From assembly GCF_001905465.1 (NCBI RefSeq), contig NZ_LISX01000005.1:465085-529084 (forward strand): a DNA stretch of 64,000 bases, given 5' to 3'. The notes under the pieces are model-generated. The model searched no databases. It worked only from the letters and a program-made list of their open reading frames with translations, and was not told where the DNA came from. The position numbers and the translations under genes were made by a program. The DNA is from Kitasatospora sp. CB01950. Lineage in GTDB: Bacteria > Actinomycetota > Actinomycetes > Streptomycetales > Streptomycetaceae. Below are positions 1-8,285 of this stretch, in pieces (position 1 is the first letter of the stretch; every line of letters starts with the position of its first letter).

Positions 1-217
1 CCTTCAGCGGGCGGATCGCCACGATGTTGCCGGGCGTGCGGCCGATCATCTGCTTGGCCTCGGCGCCCACCGCGAGGATTCCGCCGGTATTGGTGTTCAC
101 CGCGACCACCGACGGCTCGTTCAGCACGATGCCCTTGCCCCGGACGTACACCAGTGTGTTCGCGGTGCCGAGGTCGATCGCCAGGTCCCGGCCGAGAAAC
201 GACAGGTTGTTCGCCAT
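1..217 (-). CDS. mreB: Rod shape-determining protein MreB (5' end only)
   Basis: Only the first 72 residues are in the window; the gene runs off the left edge. MreB is the bacterial actin homologue. In Streptomyces it acts mainly in spore wall thickening rather than rod shape. The translation opens MANNLSFLGRDLAIDLGTAN, and the DLGTAN segment is the actin phosphate-1 loop that binds ATP. It is followed by the family-typical stretch NEPSVVAVNTNTG. The ATG at 217 has a GGGAAGG Shine-Dalgarno a few bases upstream. Its neighbour ndk is on the same strand, upstream, separated by 327 bp with a hairpin between, so mreB probably has its own promoter. The identity is secure although the gene is partial. 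Confidence 0.95.
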   Translation of the reverse strand, partial: MANNLSFLGRDLAIDLGTANTLVYVRGKGIVLNEPSVVAVNTNTGGILAVGAEAKQMIGRTPGNIVAIRPLK

Positions 218-544
218 GGGATGTCGAGTGCCTTCCCTAATGTGGATCAAGGGCGGGGGGAGAGAGTCGGCCGCGCGGGCCCGCAGCGGGGCTGACGGCG
301 GCTGAGCAGCCGTTCCGAGCCCATGAGTTGGGGTCCATCGTAATCACGCCGGGACATGACGAGCGGCGGGTACGGCGTGCCGCCCATTCTCCGGGGACGT
401 ATCGGCTTCTCCTGGCATTGGGACGCCGTGTCGGAGAGTAGGGTTCCGTGATTTGAGGATTAACGCCCAGTTGGGCGAAGTGCCCCTGCCGAGGCAGGGG
501 CACCGGGCCGTGCAGGACCCCTACCGGGTCCTCGCAGGCCGTTC
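218..544. other. Intergenic region between ndk and mreB
   Basis: This 327 bp stretch has no convincing gene. It holds the presumed mreB promoter and, next to ndk, a hairpin terminator at 480-503. A smaller palindrome (CGCCCAGTTGGGCG) lies at about 464-477. Confidence 0.6.
480..503 (-). terminator. Hairpin terminator after ndk
   Basis: Perfect 11-bp arms, GTGCCCCTGCC and GGCAGGGGCAC, are separated by only two bases, so the innermost pairs must open to form the loop. It lies about 40 bp past the ndk stop. There is no T-run, as is usual in streptomycetes. Confidence 0.6.
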
Positions 545-958
545 TCAGACGTGCGCCGGGAAGAAGATCTTGATCTCGCGCTCGGCCGACTCGGGCGAGT
601 CCGAGGCGTGGATCAGGTTCTCGCGGGTGATCGTCGCGTAGTCGCCGCGGATGGTGCCCGCGCCCGCCTGCAGCGGGTCGGTGGCACCGGCCAGCGCGCG
701 GATGCCCGGGATCACGTTCTCGCCCTCGACGATCAGCGCGATCGACGGGCCGGTGGTCATGAACTCCAGCAGCGGCTCGTAGAACGGACGGCCGACGTGC
801 TCGGCGTAGTGCTGCTCCAGGGTGCCCCGGTCGAAGGTGCGAAGCTCCATCGCAGCGAAGCGCCAGCCGGCCTTGCGCTCGATCCGGCTGATGATCTCGC
901 CGGCCAGGCCGCGCTTCACGGCGTCGGGCTTGAGCAGGACGAGAGTGCGCTGGGACAC
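545..958 (-). CDS. ndk: Nucleoside diphosphate kinase
   Basis: This enzyme transfers the gamma phosphate of ATP to nucleoside diphosphates through a phosphohistidine intermediate, keeping NTP and dNTP pools balanced in the cytoplasm. The 137-residue protein has the full family length. It starts MSQRTLVLLKPDAVKRGL and carries the active-site signature NLIHASDS, whose histidine is the phosphorylated residue. The arginine and lysine ligands of the nucleotide (KPDAVKR, GxxxxRGDYA region) are present. It lies upstream of mreB on the same strand and is followed by a hairpin, so it is probably its own transcription unit or the end of the folC-DUF4233-ndk run. Confidence 0.97.
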   Translation of the reverse strand: MSQRTLVLLKPDAVKRGLAGEIISRIERKAGWRFAAMELRTFDRGTLEQHYAEHVGRPFYEPLLEFMTTGPSIALIVEGENVIPGIRALAGATDPLQAGAGTIRGDYATITRENLIHASDSPESAEREIKIFFPAHV

Positions 959-1042
959 GGGGCGGCTCCTGAGGTCGTCGGCGGTGCGGTGTGTGCACCT
1001 GACACTACCCCGGCCCGGTGGCCGTCCCGGTTCCCGGCCCGG

Positions 1043-1387
1043 TCAGGCGGCGGCCGCGGCCGCCGCCTCGCGCTGCGCCTTGAACTCGTCGATCTTGCGG
1101 CCGTAGTGCACCGAGCACCACCACAGGGCGCCGAACACCACGCCGAAGGCGTACATCGTCGGCAGCACCAAGCCGCTGGCCAGCACGCCGAGTTGGAGCG
1201 CCCAGCCGACCCAGACCGCGCCGGGGCGGGTGATCACGCCGCACAGCAGCACGCACAGCGCGATGGCGATGGCGCTGACCGTCCAGATGGTGCCGGTGCC
1301 GACGTCGGTCAGCTTCATCGCGACCAGGCCGGCGAACATGATCAGCAGCGCCTCGCCGATCAGGGTGGAGGAGCACAGGGTGCGCAT
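1043..1387 (-). CDS. DUF4233 family small membrane protein
   Basis: The 114-residue protein has four hydrophobic segments at about residues 8-24, 32-52, 56-75 and 79-93. A charged and poly-alanine C-terminal tail follows. It is predicted to be integral to the membrane. It starts 6 bp after the folC stop on the same strand, so the two are almost certainly co-transcribed and perhaps translationally coupled. DUF4233 proteins usually follow folC in actinobacteria, which is why I use that name. No enzymatic motif is visible and the function is unknown. The family call rests on context and the membrane pattern. Confidence 0.8.
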   Translation of the reverse strand: MRTLCSSTLIGEALLIMFAGLVAMKLTDVGTGTIWTVSAIAIALCVLLCGVITRPGAVWVGWALQLGVLASGLVLPTMYAFGVVFGALWWCSVHYGRKIDEFKAQREAAAAAAA

Positions 1388-1393
1388 CGGCGG

Positions 1394-2788
1394 CTACTTC
1401 TTCCTTCCGAACAGCAGGCGCGCCTCGCCCACCGTGATGACGGAGCCGGTGACCAGGACGCCGGCGCCGCCGAGGTCCTCCTCCTCGGCGAGGGTGACCG
1501 CGACGTCGATGGCGTCGTCCAGCCGGGGCTCGACCTGCACGCGGTCCTCGCCGAACACCTCGACGGCGAGCGCGGCCAGCTCGTCGACGGGCATCGCGCG
1601 GTGGGTGGAGTTCTGCGTGATGACGACCTCGGCGAGGATCGGCTCGAAGGCCTCCAGCAGGCCGCTGACGTCCTTGTCGCCGCTGGTGCCGATCACGCCG
1701 ACCAGCTTGGTGAAGCCGAACGCCTCGCCCAGCGCGGAGACCGCGGCCTGCGCGCCGTGCGGGTTGTGCGCGGCGTCCAGGATGACGGTGGGGCTGCGGC
1801 GCACCACCTCCAGGCGGCCCGGCGAGGAGACGCCGGAGAACGCCTGCCGGACCTTGTCCTCGTCCAGGTGCTCGGCGCCGGCCTGGCCGACGCCGAAGAA
1901 CGCCTCGACGGCGCTCAGCGCGAGGGCCGCGTTCTGCGCCTGGTGGTCGCCGTGCAGCGGGAGGAAGATGTCCTGGTACTCGTGGCCGCCGAGGCCGCGC
2001 AGGGTGACCAGCTGGCCGCCGATGGCGACCTCGCGGCGCAGCACGCCGAACTCCATGCCCTCGCGGGCGACCGTGGCGTCCACCTCGACGGCCCGGCGCA
2101 GGATGGTCTCGGCGGCGTCCAGCTGCTGCTGGGCGACCACGGCGAGCGCGCCCGGCTTGATGATGCCGGACTTCTCGACCGCGATCTTGCCGGTGGTGTC
2201 GCCTAGCTTGTCGGTGTGGTCCAGGCCGATCGGGGTGATCACCGACACCTGGGCGTCGATCACGTTGGTGGCGTCCCAGGAGCCGCCCATGCCGACCTCG
2301 ACCACCGCGACGTCCACCGGGGCGTCCGCGAAGGCCGCGTAGGCCATGCCGGTGAGCACCTCGAAGAAGGACATCGCGACCGGCTGCGCCGCGTCGACCA
2401 TCTGCACGTACGGCGCGATGTCGCGGTAGGTCTCGACGAACATCTCGGGGCTGATCGGCACCCCGTCCAGGCTGATCCGCTCGGTGACGGACTCCACGTG
2501 CGGGGAGGTGTAGCGGCCGGTGCGCAGTTCGAAGGCGCCGAGCAGCTGCTCGATCATCCGGGCGGTGGAGGTCTTGCCGTTGGTGCCGGTGATGTGGATG
2601 GACGGGTAGGAGCGCTGCGGCTGGCCGAGGATGTCCATCAGCGCCTCGATCCGGTCGAGCGAGGGCTCCAGCTTGTTCTCCGGCCAGCGGGTGGCCAGCT
2701 CGGCCTCGACGGCGCGCAGTTCGGAGTCGGTGCCGCCGGCGTCGGCGGGACGGACGGTATAGGGGTTGGGCTCGGCCTTGTCGCTCAC
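1394..2788 (-). CDS. folC: Bifunctional dihydrofolate/folylpolyglutamate synthase
   Basis: FolC adds glutamate to dihydropteroate and then further glutamates to folates, using ATP, and retains folates in the cell. The 464-residue protein has the Mur-ligase-like ATP-binding loop ITGTNGKTSTARMI near residues 66-79. It also has the family signatures VVEVGMGGSWDATN and ILDAAHNPHG, and the C-terminal domain ends with the expected GSVITVGEAR stretch. The length is normal for an actinobacterial FolC with a short acidic N-terminal extension. It heads a folC-DUF4233 pair. In the syntenic Streptomyces block valS lies just upstream on the same strand, but here a chitinase gene on the other strand and a small gene separate them. 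Confidence 0.96.
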   Translation of the reverse strand: MSDKAEPNPYTVRPADAGGTDSELRAVEAELATRWPENKLEPSLDRIEALMDILGQPQRSYPSIHITGTNGKTSTARMIEQLLGAFELRTGRYTSPHVESVTERISLDGVPISPEMFVETYRDIAPYVQMVDAAQPVAMSFFEVLTGMAYAAFADAPVDVAVVEVGMGGSWDATNVIDAQVSVITPIGLDHTDKLGDTTGKIAVEKSGIIKPGALAVVAQQQLDAAETILRRAVEVDATVAREGMEFGVLRREVAIGGQLVTLRGLGGHEYQDIFLPLHGDHQAQNAALALSAVEAFFGVGQAGAEHLDEDKVRQAFSGVSSPGRLEVVRRSPTVILDAAHNPHGAQAAVSALGEAFGFTKLVGVIGTSGDKDVSGLLEAFEPILAEVVITQNSTHRAMPVDELAALAVEVFGEDRVQVEPRLDDAIDVAVTLAEEEDLGGAGVLVTGSVITVGEARLLFGRKK

Positions 2789-3001
2789 CCCGCCAGTCTA
2801 AGGACTCCCGACGCGCGGCCCCGACGGCCACCCCGGAGCCCGCGAAACCGGGACCGAAGTCCCGGGCCGACGGGTCCGAGGACCACGGCCGGGGTGGCAG
2901 ACGGCCGGTGAGCCCGATTGGTACGGACCTGTTCTTCCTGCGGATCGCCCCGCTGCCGGCGGCGGGGCGACGTTCCCCCGACCCGCCCTCTTGACACCGG
3001 A

Positions 3002-3017
3002 ATTGGTCCAGTCCACC
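3002..3017 (+). promoter_or_regulatory. Candidate DasR-responsive (dre) operator ahead of chitinase
   Basis: The 16-mer ATTGGTCCAGTCCACC matches the published dre consensus ACTGGTCTAGACCACT, as I recall it, at 12 of 16 positions. It lies 63 bp before the chitinase start and just downstream of a TTGACA hexamer at 2991-2996. It also resembles the TGGTCCAG-type direct repeats known in Streptomyces chitinase promoters. Confidence 0.65.
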
Positions 3018-3079
3018 GTGTGAGTCGCTCCCGCTCCCCGCACCGCACCCCCATCGACACTCCCCCACATGGAGATGGC

Positions 3080-4645
3080 ATGCGTGCACCACATCGAGAC
3101 CCGCGCGGCGCGCGGGCGCTGCTCGCCGGGCTGCTGTCGGCCGCGTTGGCCCTGGTCGGCATGGTGCTGACCGGCGCCGGGACGGCCACCGCCGCGAACG
3201 TGGACGTGATCCAGAACGGCGACTTCTCGTCCGCGAACCACATCGCGCCGTGGACCTGCGGCCCGACCGTCGCCCCGGTGAACAACTCCGCCACCGGCTG
3301 GGACCTGCAGGGCACCCCGGCCGGCTCCGACTACGCCAACTGCAGCCAGCAGGTCACCGTGCTGCCCAACTCGACGTACACCCTGTCCGCGGTGGCGCAG
3401 GGCACGTACGTGTTCCTGGGCGCGACCGGCACCGGCGGCGCCGACCCGTCCACCTGGAGCTCCAACACCGGGTGGAACACGCTCACTTCGACCTTCACCA
3501 CGGGCGCGTCCACCACCTCGGTGCAGGTGTGGTTCCACGGCTGGTACGGGCAGTCCGCGTACCTGGTGGACAAGGTCTCGATGGTCGGCCCGGGCACCGG
3601 CTCGCCCAGCCCGTCCGGCTCGGGCTCCGGCTCGGTGACGCCGAAGCCGTCGGACTCCGCCTCGCCGTCCCCGTCGACGTCGACCTCCTCGTCGCCGTCG
3701 CCCTCGCCCTCGCCCTCGCCCAGCAGCTCGAACACCACCCCGCCGCCGCCCGGGCAGAAGCACCGGCTGACCGGCTACTGGCAGAACTTCTACAACGGCG
3801 CGACCCCGCAGCGGATCAGTGACGTCCCGGCGGCGTACGACATCATCGCGGTGGCGTTCGCGGACGCCACCGGCACCCAGGGCGGGATCTCGTTCACCCT
3901 GGACCCGGCACTGTCCTCGAAGCTGAACGGGTACACCGACGCGCAGTTCAAGGCCGACATCGCGGCCAAGCGGGCGGCCGGCAAGAAGGTGATCATTTCG
4001 GTCGGCGGGCAGAACGGCACGGTGTCGGTGGCGAGTTCGGCCGCGGCGACCAACTTCGCCAACTCCGCGTACAGCCTGATCCAGACTTATGGATTCGACG
4101 GGATCGACATCGACCTGGAGAACGGCGTCAACTCCACTTACATGGCACAGGCGTTGCACACTCTCGCCGCCAAGGTGGGGGCCGGGTTCGTGCTGACGAT
4201 GGCTCCGCAGACCATCGACATGCAGTCCACCGGCACCGAGTACTTCAAGTTGGCGCTGGCCACCAAGGACATCCTGACCATCGTCAACATGCAGTACTAC
4301 AACTCCGGCGCGATGCTCGGCTGCGACGGCGGCGTGTACTCGCAGGGCACCGAGAACTTCCTCACCGGCCTGGCCTGCATCCAGTTGCAGGGCGGCCTCG
4401 ACCCGAGCCAGGTCGGCCTCGGGGTGCCCGCCTCCACCAGTGCGGCGGGTGGCGGCTACACCAGCCCGGCGACCGTGAACGCGGCGCTGGACTGCCTCGC
4501 CGCCGGCACCAACTGCGGCTCCTACAAGCCCGCGAAGACCTGGCCGGGGATCGGCGGCGCGATGACCTGGTCGACCAACTGGGACGCCCTCGCGGGCGGC
4601 GGCATCGCGAACACCATCGGCTCCCACCTGCACGCCATGCCGTAA
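3080..4645 (+). CDS. Secreted chitinase: carbohydrate-binding module, Pro/Ser linker, GH18
   Basis: This extracellular enzyme hydrolyses chitin to chito-oligosaccharides. The 521-residue product has an N-terminal signal peptide (about 1-39, ending TATAA), then a jelly-roll carbohydrate-binding module of the CBM4/9-16 type (about 40-175). A Ser/Pro-rich linker (about 176-228) precedes the GH18 catalytic domain (about 229-521). The GH18 active-site motif is seen as FDGIDIDLE, with the final Glu the acid/base. The start at 3080 was chosen for the GGAGAT box just upstream and because it opens the signal peptide; the frame is open further 5' but non-coding in character. Regulation is probably chitin/GlcNAc dependent through the dre-like site at 3002-3017. 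Confidence 0.93.
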   Translation: MRAPHRDPRGARALLAGLLSAALALVGMVLTGAGTATAANVDVIQNGDFSSANHIAPWTCGPTVAPVNNSATGWDLQGTPAGSDYANCSQQVTVLPNSTYTLSAVAQGTYVFLGATGTGGADPSTWSSNTGWNTLTSTFTTGASTTSVQVWFHGWYGQSAYLVDKVSMVGPGTGSPSPSGSGSGSVTPKPSDSASPSPSTSTSSSPSPSPSPSPSSSNTTPPPPGQKHRLTGYWQNFYNGATPQRISDVPAAYDIIAVAFADATGTQGGISFTLDPALSSKLNGYTDAQFKADIAAKRAAGKKVIISVGGQNGTVSVASSAAATNFANSAYSLIQTYGFDGIDIDLENGVNSTYMAQALHTLAAKVGAGFVLTMAPQTIDMQSTGTEYFKLALATKDILTIVNMQYYNSGAMLGCDGGVYSQGTENFLTGLACIQLQGGLDPSQVGLGVPASTSAAGGGYTSPATVNAALDCLAAGTNCGSYKPAKTWPGIGGAMTWSTNWDALAGGGIANTIGSHLHAMP

Positions 4646-4658
4646 CGGCCGGACGGCG

Positions 4659-4692
4659 CCGGGCCCGGCGGGAGACACCCCGCCGGGCCCGG
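4659..4692. terminator. Bidirectional hairpin terminator
   Basis: Fourteen-base perfect arms (4659-4672 and 4679-4692) flank a six-base loop between the convergent ends of the chitinase gene and the small minus-strand gene. Further small palindromes (GTGACG/CGTCAC) follow at 4696-4719. Confidence 0.75.
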
Positions 4693-4706
4693 GCAGTGAC
4701 GATCCG

Positions 4707-5225
4707 TCACGTGGTGACGCGGGGTGTGGGCAGTCGGGCGGCGTGCCGGCGGCGCAGTTCGGCGCCGATCTCCTCGGCCTCGCCGTCCGGGAGCAGCGGC
4801 AGCATCATCGCCACCGCCTGCACCAGGCCGCCCAGCAGGTAGGTGGTGTCGGGCGTGCCGGCCACCAGGGCGCGGACCGCCGCGACGTCCCCGTCGGCGA
4901 CGGCCTCCAGCAACTGCGCGGCGCTCGCCGCCTCCTCGTCCACCGCGACCTCGGCGACGCCGTACGGGGCGCGCCGGGCCAGGCCGCGCAGCACCCGGTC
5001 GGCGACGTCGGGGGCGTACGCCTTGCGGACCGCCTCGGCGGCGATCCACACCAGCAGGGTGGTCGTCTCGCGCTCGGCGTTCGCGGCGAGCAGCAGGTCG
5101 AGTTCGGTGTCGAAGGCGAGCTGGTTTCCGTGCCGGAATGCCAGCAGGAGGGTCGCCGCCCGGGCCTTGGCCGCCTCCACCTCCTCCATCGGAAGTTCGT
5201 CGGCCAACTCCCTGGTCGCCACCAT
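4707..5225 (-). CDS. Hypothetical protein, alanine-rich, helical
   Basis: I do not recognise this 172-residue protein. It is soluble, alanine-rich and predicted helical, with many Glu/Arg pairs. It contains no obvious catalytic motif, signal peptide or membrane segment. The start at 5225 was chosen because GGAGGG sits nine bases upstream and because the longer open frame overlaps the valS 3' end. It converges with the chitinase gene and shares its terminator. GC at third codon positions is high throughout, supporting a real gene. Confidence 0.7.
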   Translation of the reverse strand: MVATRELADELPMEEVEAAKARAATLLLAFRHGNQLAFDTELDLLLAANAERETTTLLVWIAAEAVRKAYAPDVADRVLRGLARRAPYGVAEVAVDEEAASAAQLLEAVADGDVAAVRALVAGTPDTTYLLGGLVQAVAMMLPLLPDGEAEEIGAELRRRHAARLPTPRVTT

Positions 5226-5449
5226 GCGTCTGCCCTCCGTTCGATGCCCCGCCCGAATGGGAACTCCGCCCACCGTACACATTCGATGTACGAAGTTCGC
5301 TGAACGCGCGGGGGGCGGCAACGCGACGTATTCCCTTTGGCGGAGTGCGCCAATTGCCGGGAATGCACGATGAATAGCCGCAGCGAAACCGTTACGACGA
5401 CGCGCGGCCAAGGGAATTGACAACCCGACGGCCCCAACTCGGAAAAGGC

Positions 5450-5489
5450 GAAGGGCCGCCGCCCCGCGGTGCGGGAGCAGCGACCCTTC
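5450..5489 (-). terminator. Hairpin terminator after valS
   Basis: Arms GAAGGG (5450-5455) and CCCTTC (5484-5489) enclose an inner CCCGC/GCGGG hairpin. The structure begins about 11 bp past the valS stop. Confidence 0.55.
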
Positions 5490-5500
5490 CTGACGCGCGA

Positions 5501-8140
5501 TCAGCCCTGCGGCAGCGCCGCGAGCTGGGCGGTGATCCGGGCGATGTCGGCCTCGGCGGTCTCCATCCGGACCCGGATCTTGGCGACCACCTCGTCCGGC
5601 GCCTTGGCCAGGAAGGCCTCGTTGCCGAGCTTGCCGGCGGTCTGCGCCTTCTCCTTCTCGGCGGCCGCGAGGTCCTTCTGCAGGCGCTTGCGCTCGGCCG
5701 GCACGTCGATGGTGCCGGACAGGTCGAGCGACACGGTGGCGCCGGCGACCGGCAGCGAGGCGGTGGCGTGGAAGCCGTCCTCGGGCGCGGTCAGACGCAG
5801 CAGCGAGCGGATCGCGTCCTCGTGGGCGGCCAGCGCGGTGCCGTCCAGCTCCAGGGCGGCCGGGACGCGCTGGCCCGGCTTGAGGCCCTGTTCGGTGCGG
5901 AACCGGCGGACCTCGGTGACCACCTGCTGGAGGGTGGCGATCTCGGCCTCGGCCGCGGTGTCGCGGAAGCCGCTGTCGGTCGGCCAGTCGGCGATGACCA
6001 CGGACTCGGCGCCGGTCAGCGTGGTCCACAGGGCCTCGGTGACGAACGGCACGATCGGGTGCAGCAGCCGCAGGGTGACGTCCAGGACCTCGCCGAGCAC
6101 CCGGCGGGTGGCGTCGGCCTGCGGGCCGCCCTTGGCCAGGGTGGTCTTGGAGAGCTCGACGTACCAGTCGAAGACCTCGTCCCAGGCGAAGTGGTACAGC
6201 GCCTCGGAGAGCTTGGAGAACTGGTAGTCCTCGTACAGCGCGTCCACCTCGGCGACGGTGCTGCCCAGGCGCGACAGGATCCAGCGGTCGGACGCGGTCA
6301 GCTCCTCCGCCGCGGGCAGCGGGCCCTCGACGGTGGCGCCGTTCATCAGCGCGAAGCGGGTGGCGTTCCAGATCTTGTTGGCGAAGTTGCGGGCCGCCTG
6401 GACCCAGTCCTCGCCGATCGGCACGTCGACGCCCGGGTTGGCGCCGCGGGCCAGCGTGAAGCGCAGCGCGTCGGAGCCGTACTTGTCCATCCAGTCCAGC
6501 GGGTTGACCACGTTGCCGAAGGACTTCGACATCTTCTTGCCGTTCTGGTCACGGACCATGCCGTGCAGCGCGATGGTGTGGAACGGCGGGGTGCCGTCCA
6601 TCGCGTAGAGGCCGAACATCATCATCCGGGCGACCCAGAAGAACAGGATGTCGTAGCCGGTCACCAGGACGGAGTTCGGGTAGAACTTCGCGAGGCTCTC
6701 GGTCTGCTCCGGCCAGCCGAGCGTGGAGAACGGCCACAGGCCGGAGGAGAACCAGGTGTCCAGGACGTCGGTGTCCTGGTGCCAGCCCTCGCCGGTGGGG
6801 GGCTGCTCGTCCGGGCCGACGCAGACGATCTCGCCGTTCGGGCCGTACCAGACCGGGATGCGGTGACCCCACCAGAGCTGGCGCGAGATGCACCAGTCGT
6901 GCAGGTTGTCGACCCAGTCGAAGTACCGCTTCTCCATCTCCTGCGGGTGGATCTTGACCTTGCCGTCGCGGACGGCGTCGCCGGCGGCCTCGGCCAGCGG
7001 GCCGACCTTGACCCACCACTGCATGGACAGCCGCGGCTCGATGGTGGTCTTGCAGCGCGAGCAGTGGCCCACCGAGTGGACGTACGGGCGCTTCTCGGCG
7101 ACGATCCGGCCCTCGGCGCGCAGCGCGGCGACGATCGCCGAGCGGGCCTCCAGGCGGTCCAGGCCGAGGAACGGGCCGTGCACGGTGATGACCGCGTGCT
7201 CGTCCATGACCGCGACGTTCGGCAGGTTGTGGCGCTGGCCGATCTCGAAGTCGTTGGGGTCGTGCGCCGGGGTCACCTTGACGGCGCCGGTGCCGAACTC
7301 CGGGTCGACATGGGCGTCGGCGACGATCGGGATCCGGCGGCCGGTCAGCGGCAGCTCGATCTCGGTGCCGACCATGTGCCGGTAGCGCTCGTCGTCCGGG
7401 TGGACGGCGACCGCGGTGTCGCCCAGCATCGTCTCGGCGCGGGTGGTGGCCACGACGATCGAGTTCTCGCCGTCGCCGTAGCGGATCGAGACCAGCTCGC
7501 CGTCGTCGTCCTGGTACTCCACCTCGATGTCCGAGATGGCGGTCAGGCAGCGCGGGCACCAGTTGATGATGCGCTCGGCGCGGTAGATCAGCTCCTCGTC
7601 GAAGAGCTTCTTGAAGATGGTCTGGACGGCCTGGGACAGGCCCTCGTCCATGGTGAAGCGCTCGCGGGACCAGTCCACGCCGTCGCCCAGGCGCCGCATC
7701 TGGCCGGAGATCTGGCCGCCGGACTCCGCCTTCCACTTCCAGACGCGCTCGACGAAGGCCTCGCGGCCCAGGTCGTGGCGGGACTTGCCCTCCTTGGCGA
7801 GCTCGCGCTCGACCACGTTCTGGGTGGCGATGCCCGCGTGGTCCATGCCGGGCTGCCACAGCGCCTCGTAGCCCTGCATCCGCTTGCGGCGGACCAGCGC
7901 GTCGATCAGCGTGTGCTCGAAGGCGTGGCCCAGGTGCAGGCTGCCGGTGACGTTCGGCGGCGGGATGACGATGGTGAACGGGGGCTTGTCGCTCTTGGCG
8001 TCCGCGGTGAAGTAGCCACGCTCTACCCAGCGCTCGTACAGCTCGCCCTCTACGTCCGCGGGGGTGTAGGTCGTCGGGAGGGTGGCTGCTTCGTCCCCGG
8101 GGTTGTTGCTCACGGGGCGCTGGTTCGTCGTGTCGGTCAC
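5501..8140 (-). CDS. valS: Valyl-tRNA synthetase
   Basis: This class I aminoacyl-tRNA synthetase charges tRNA-Val and edits threonine. The 879-residue protein carries the HIGH-type motif within PPPNVTGSLHLGHAF near the N-terminus and the KMSKS signature as GKKMSKSFGN. It has a zinc-site pair (CPRC, CSRC) in the editing/connecting region and the typical C-terminal coiled coil (LDLSGTIDVPAERKRLQKDL onward). The GTG at 8140 is preferred: the product then begins VTDTTNQRP and the upstream residues of the frame are arginine/proline rich and implausible. It is divergent from the proline-rich membrane protein gene at 8286. I see no T-box leader in the 145 bp between them. Confidence 0.96.
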   Translation of the reverse strand: MTDTTNQRPVSNNPGDEAATLPTTYTPADVEGELYERWVERGYFTADAKSDKPPFTIVIPPPNVTGSLHLGHAFEHTLIDALVRRKRMQGYEALWQPGMDHAGIATQNVVERELAKEGKSRHDLGREAFVERVWKWKAESGGQISGQMRRLGDGVDWSRERFTMDEGLSQAVQTIFKKLFDEELIYRAERIINWCPRCLTAISDIEVEYQDDDGELVSIRYGDGENSIVVATTRAETMLGDTAVAVHPDDERYRHMVGTEIELPLTGRRIPIVADAHVDPEFGTGAVKVTPAHDPNDFEIGQRHNLPNVAVMDEHAVITVHGPFLGLDRLEARSAIVAALRAEGRIVAEKRPYVHSVGHCSRCKTTIEPRLSMQWWVKVGPLAEAAGDAVRDGKVKIHPQEMEKRYFDWVDNLHDWCISRQLWWGHRIPVWYGPNGEIVCVGPDEQPPTGEGWHQDTDVLDTWFSSGLWPFSTLGWPEQTESLAKFYPNSVLVTGYDILFFWVARMMMFGLYAMDGTPPFHTIALHGMVRDQNGKKMSKSFGNVVNPLDWMDKYGSDALRFTLARGANPGVDVPIGEDWVQAARNFANKIWNATRFALMNGATVEGPLPAAEELTASDRWILSRLGSTVAEVDALYEDYQFSKLSEALYHFAWDEVFDWYVELSKTTLAKGGPQADATRRVLGEVLDVTLRLLHPIVPFVTEALWTTLTGAESVVIADWPTDSGFRDTAAEAEIATLQQVVTEVRRFRTEQGLKPGQRVPAALELDGTALAAHEDAIRSLLRLTAPEDGFHATASLPVAGATVSLDLSGTIDVPAERKRLQKDLAAAEKEKAQTAGKLGNEAFLAKAPDEVVAKIRVRMETAEADIARITAQLAALPQG

Positions 8141-8285
8141 GACGCACAGTTTACGGAAGTTGGGGCAGCGGTTGTGACCCGGCAGTGCAGCAACCGACCG
8201 GGCGGGCCGGGGGGCCGTACGGTAGCGTGCCCGCATAGTCGACCGGACGGGGCCGCCCACTGGGGCGGCGGGGGAGAAAAGACAT

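Noticed and set aside
2798..4678. Long minus-strand frame opposite the chitinase
   Set aside because: Antisense shadow of a well-supported GH18 gene; no ribosome binding site or domain.
8141..8285. Search for a T-box leader upstream of valS
   Set aside because: The 145 bp interval has no T-box signature (AGGGTGGNACCGCG) and is too short for a full element plus promoter.
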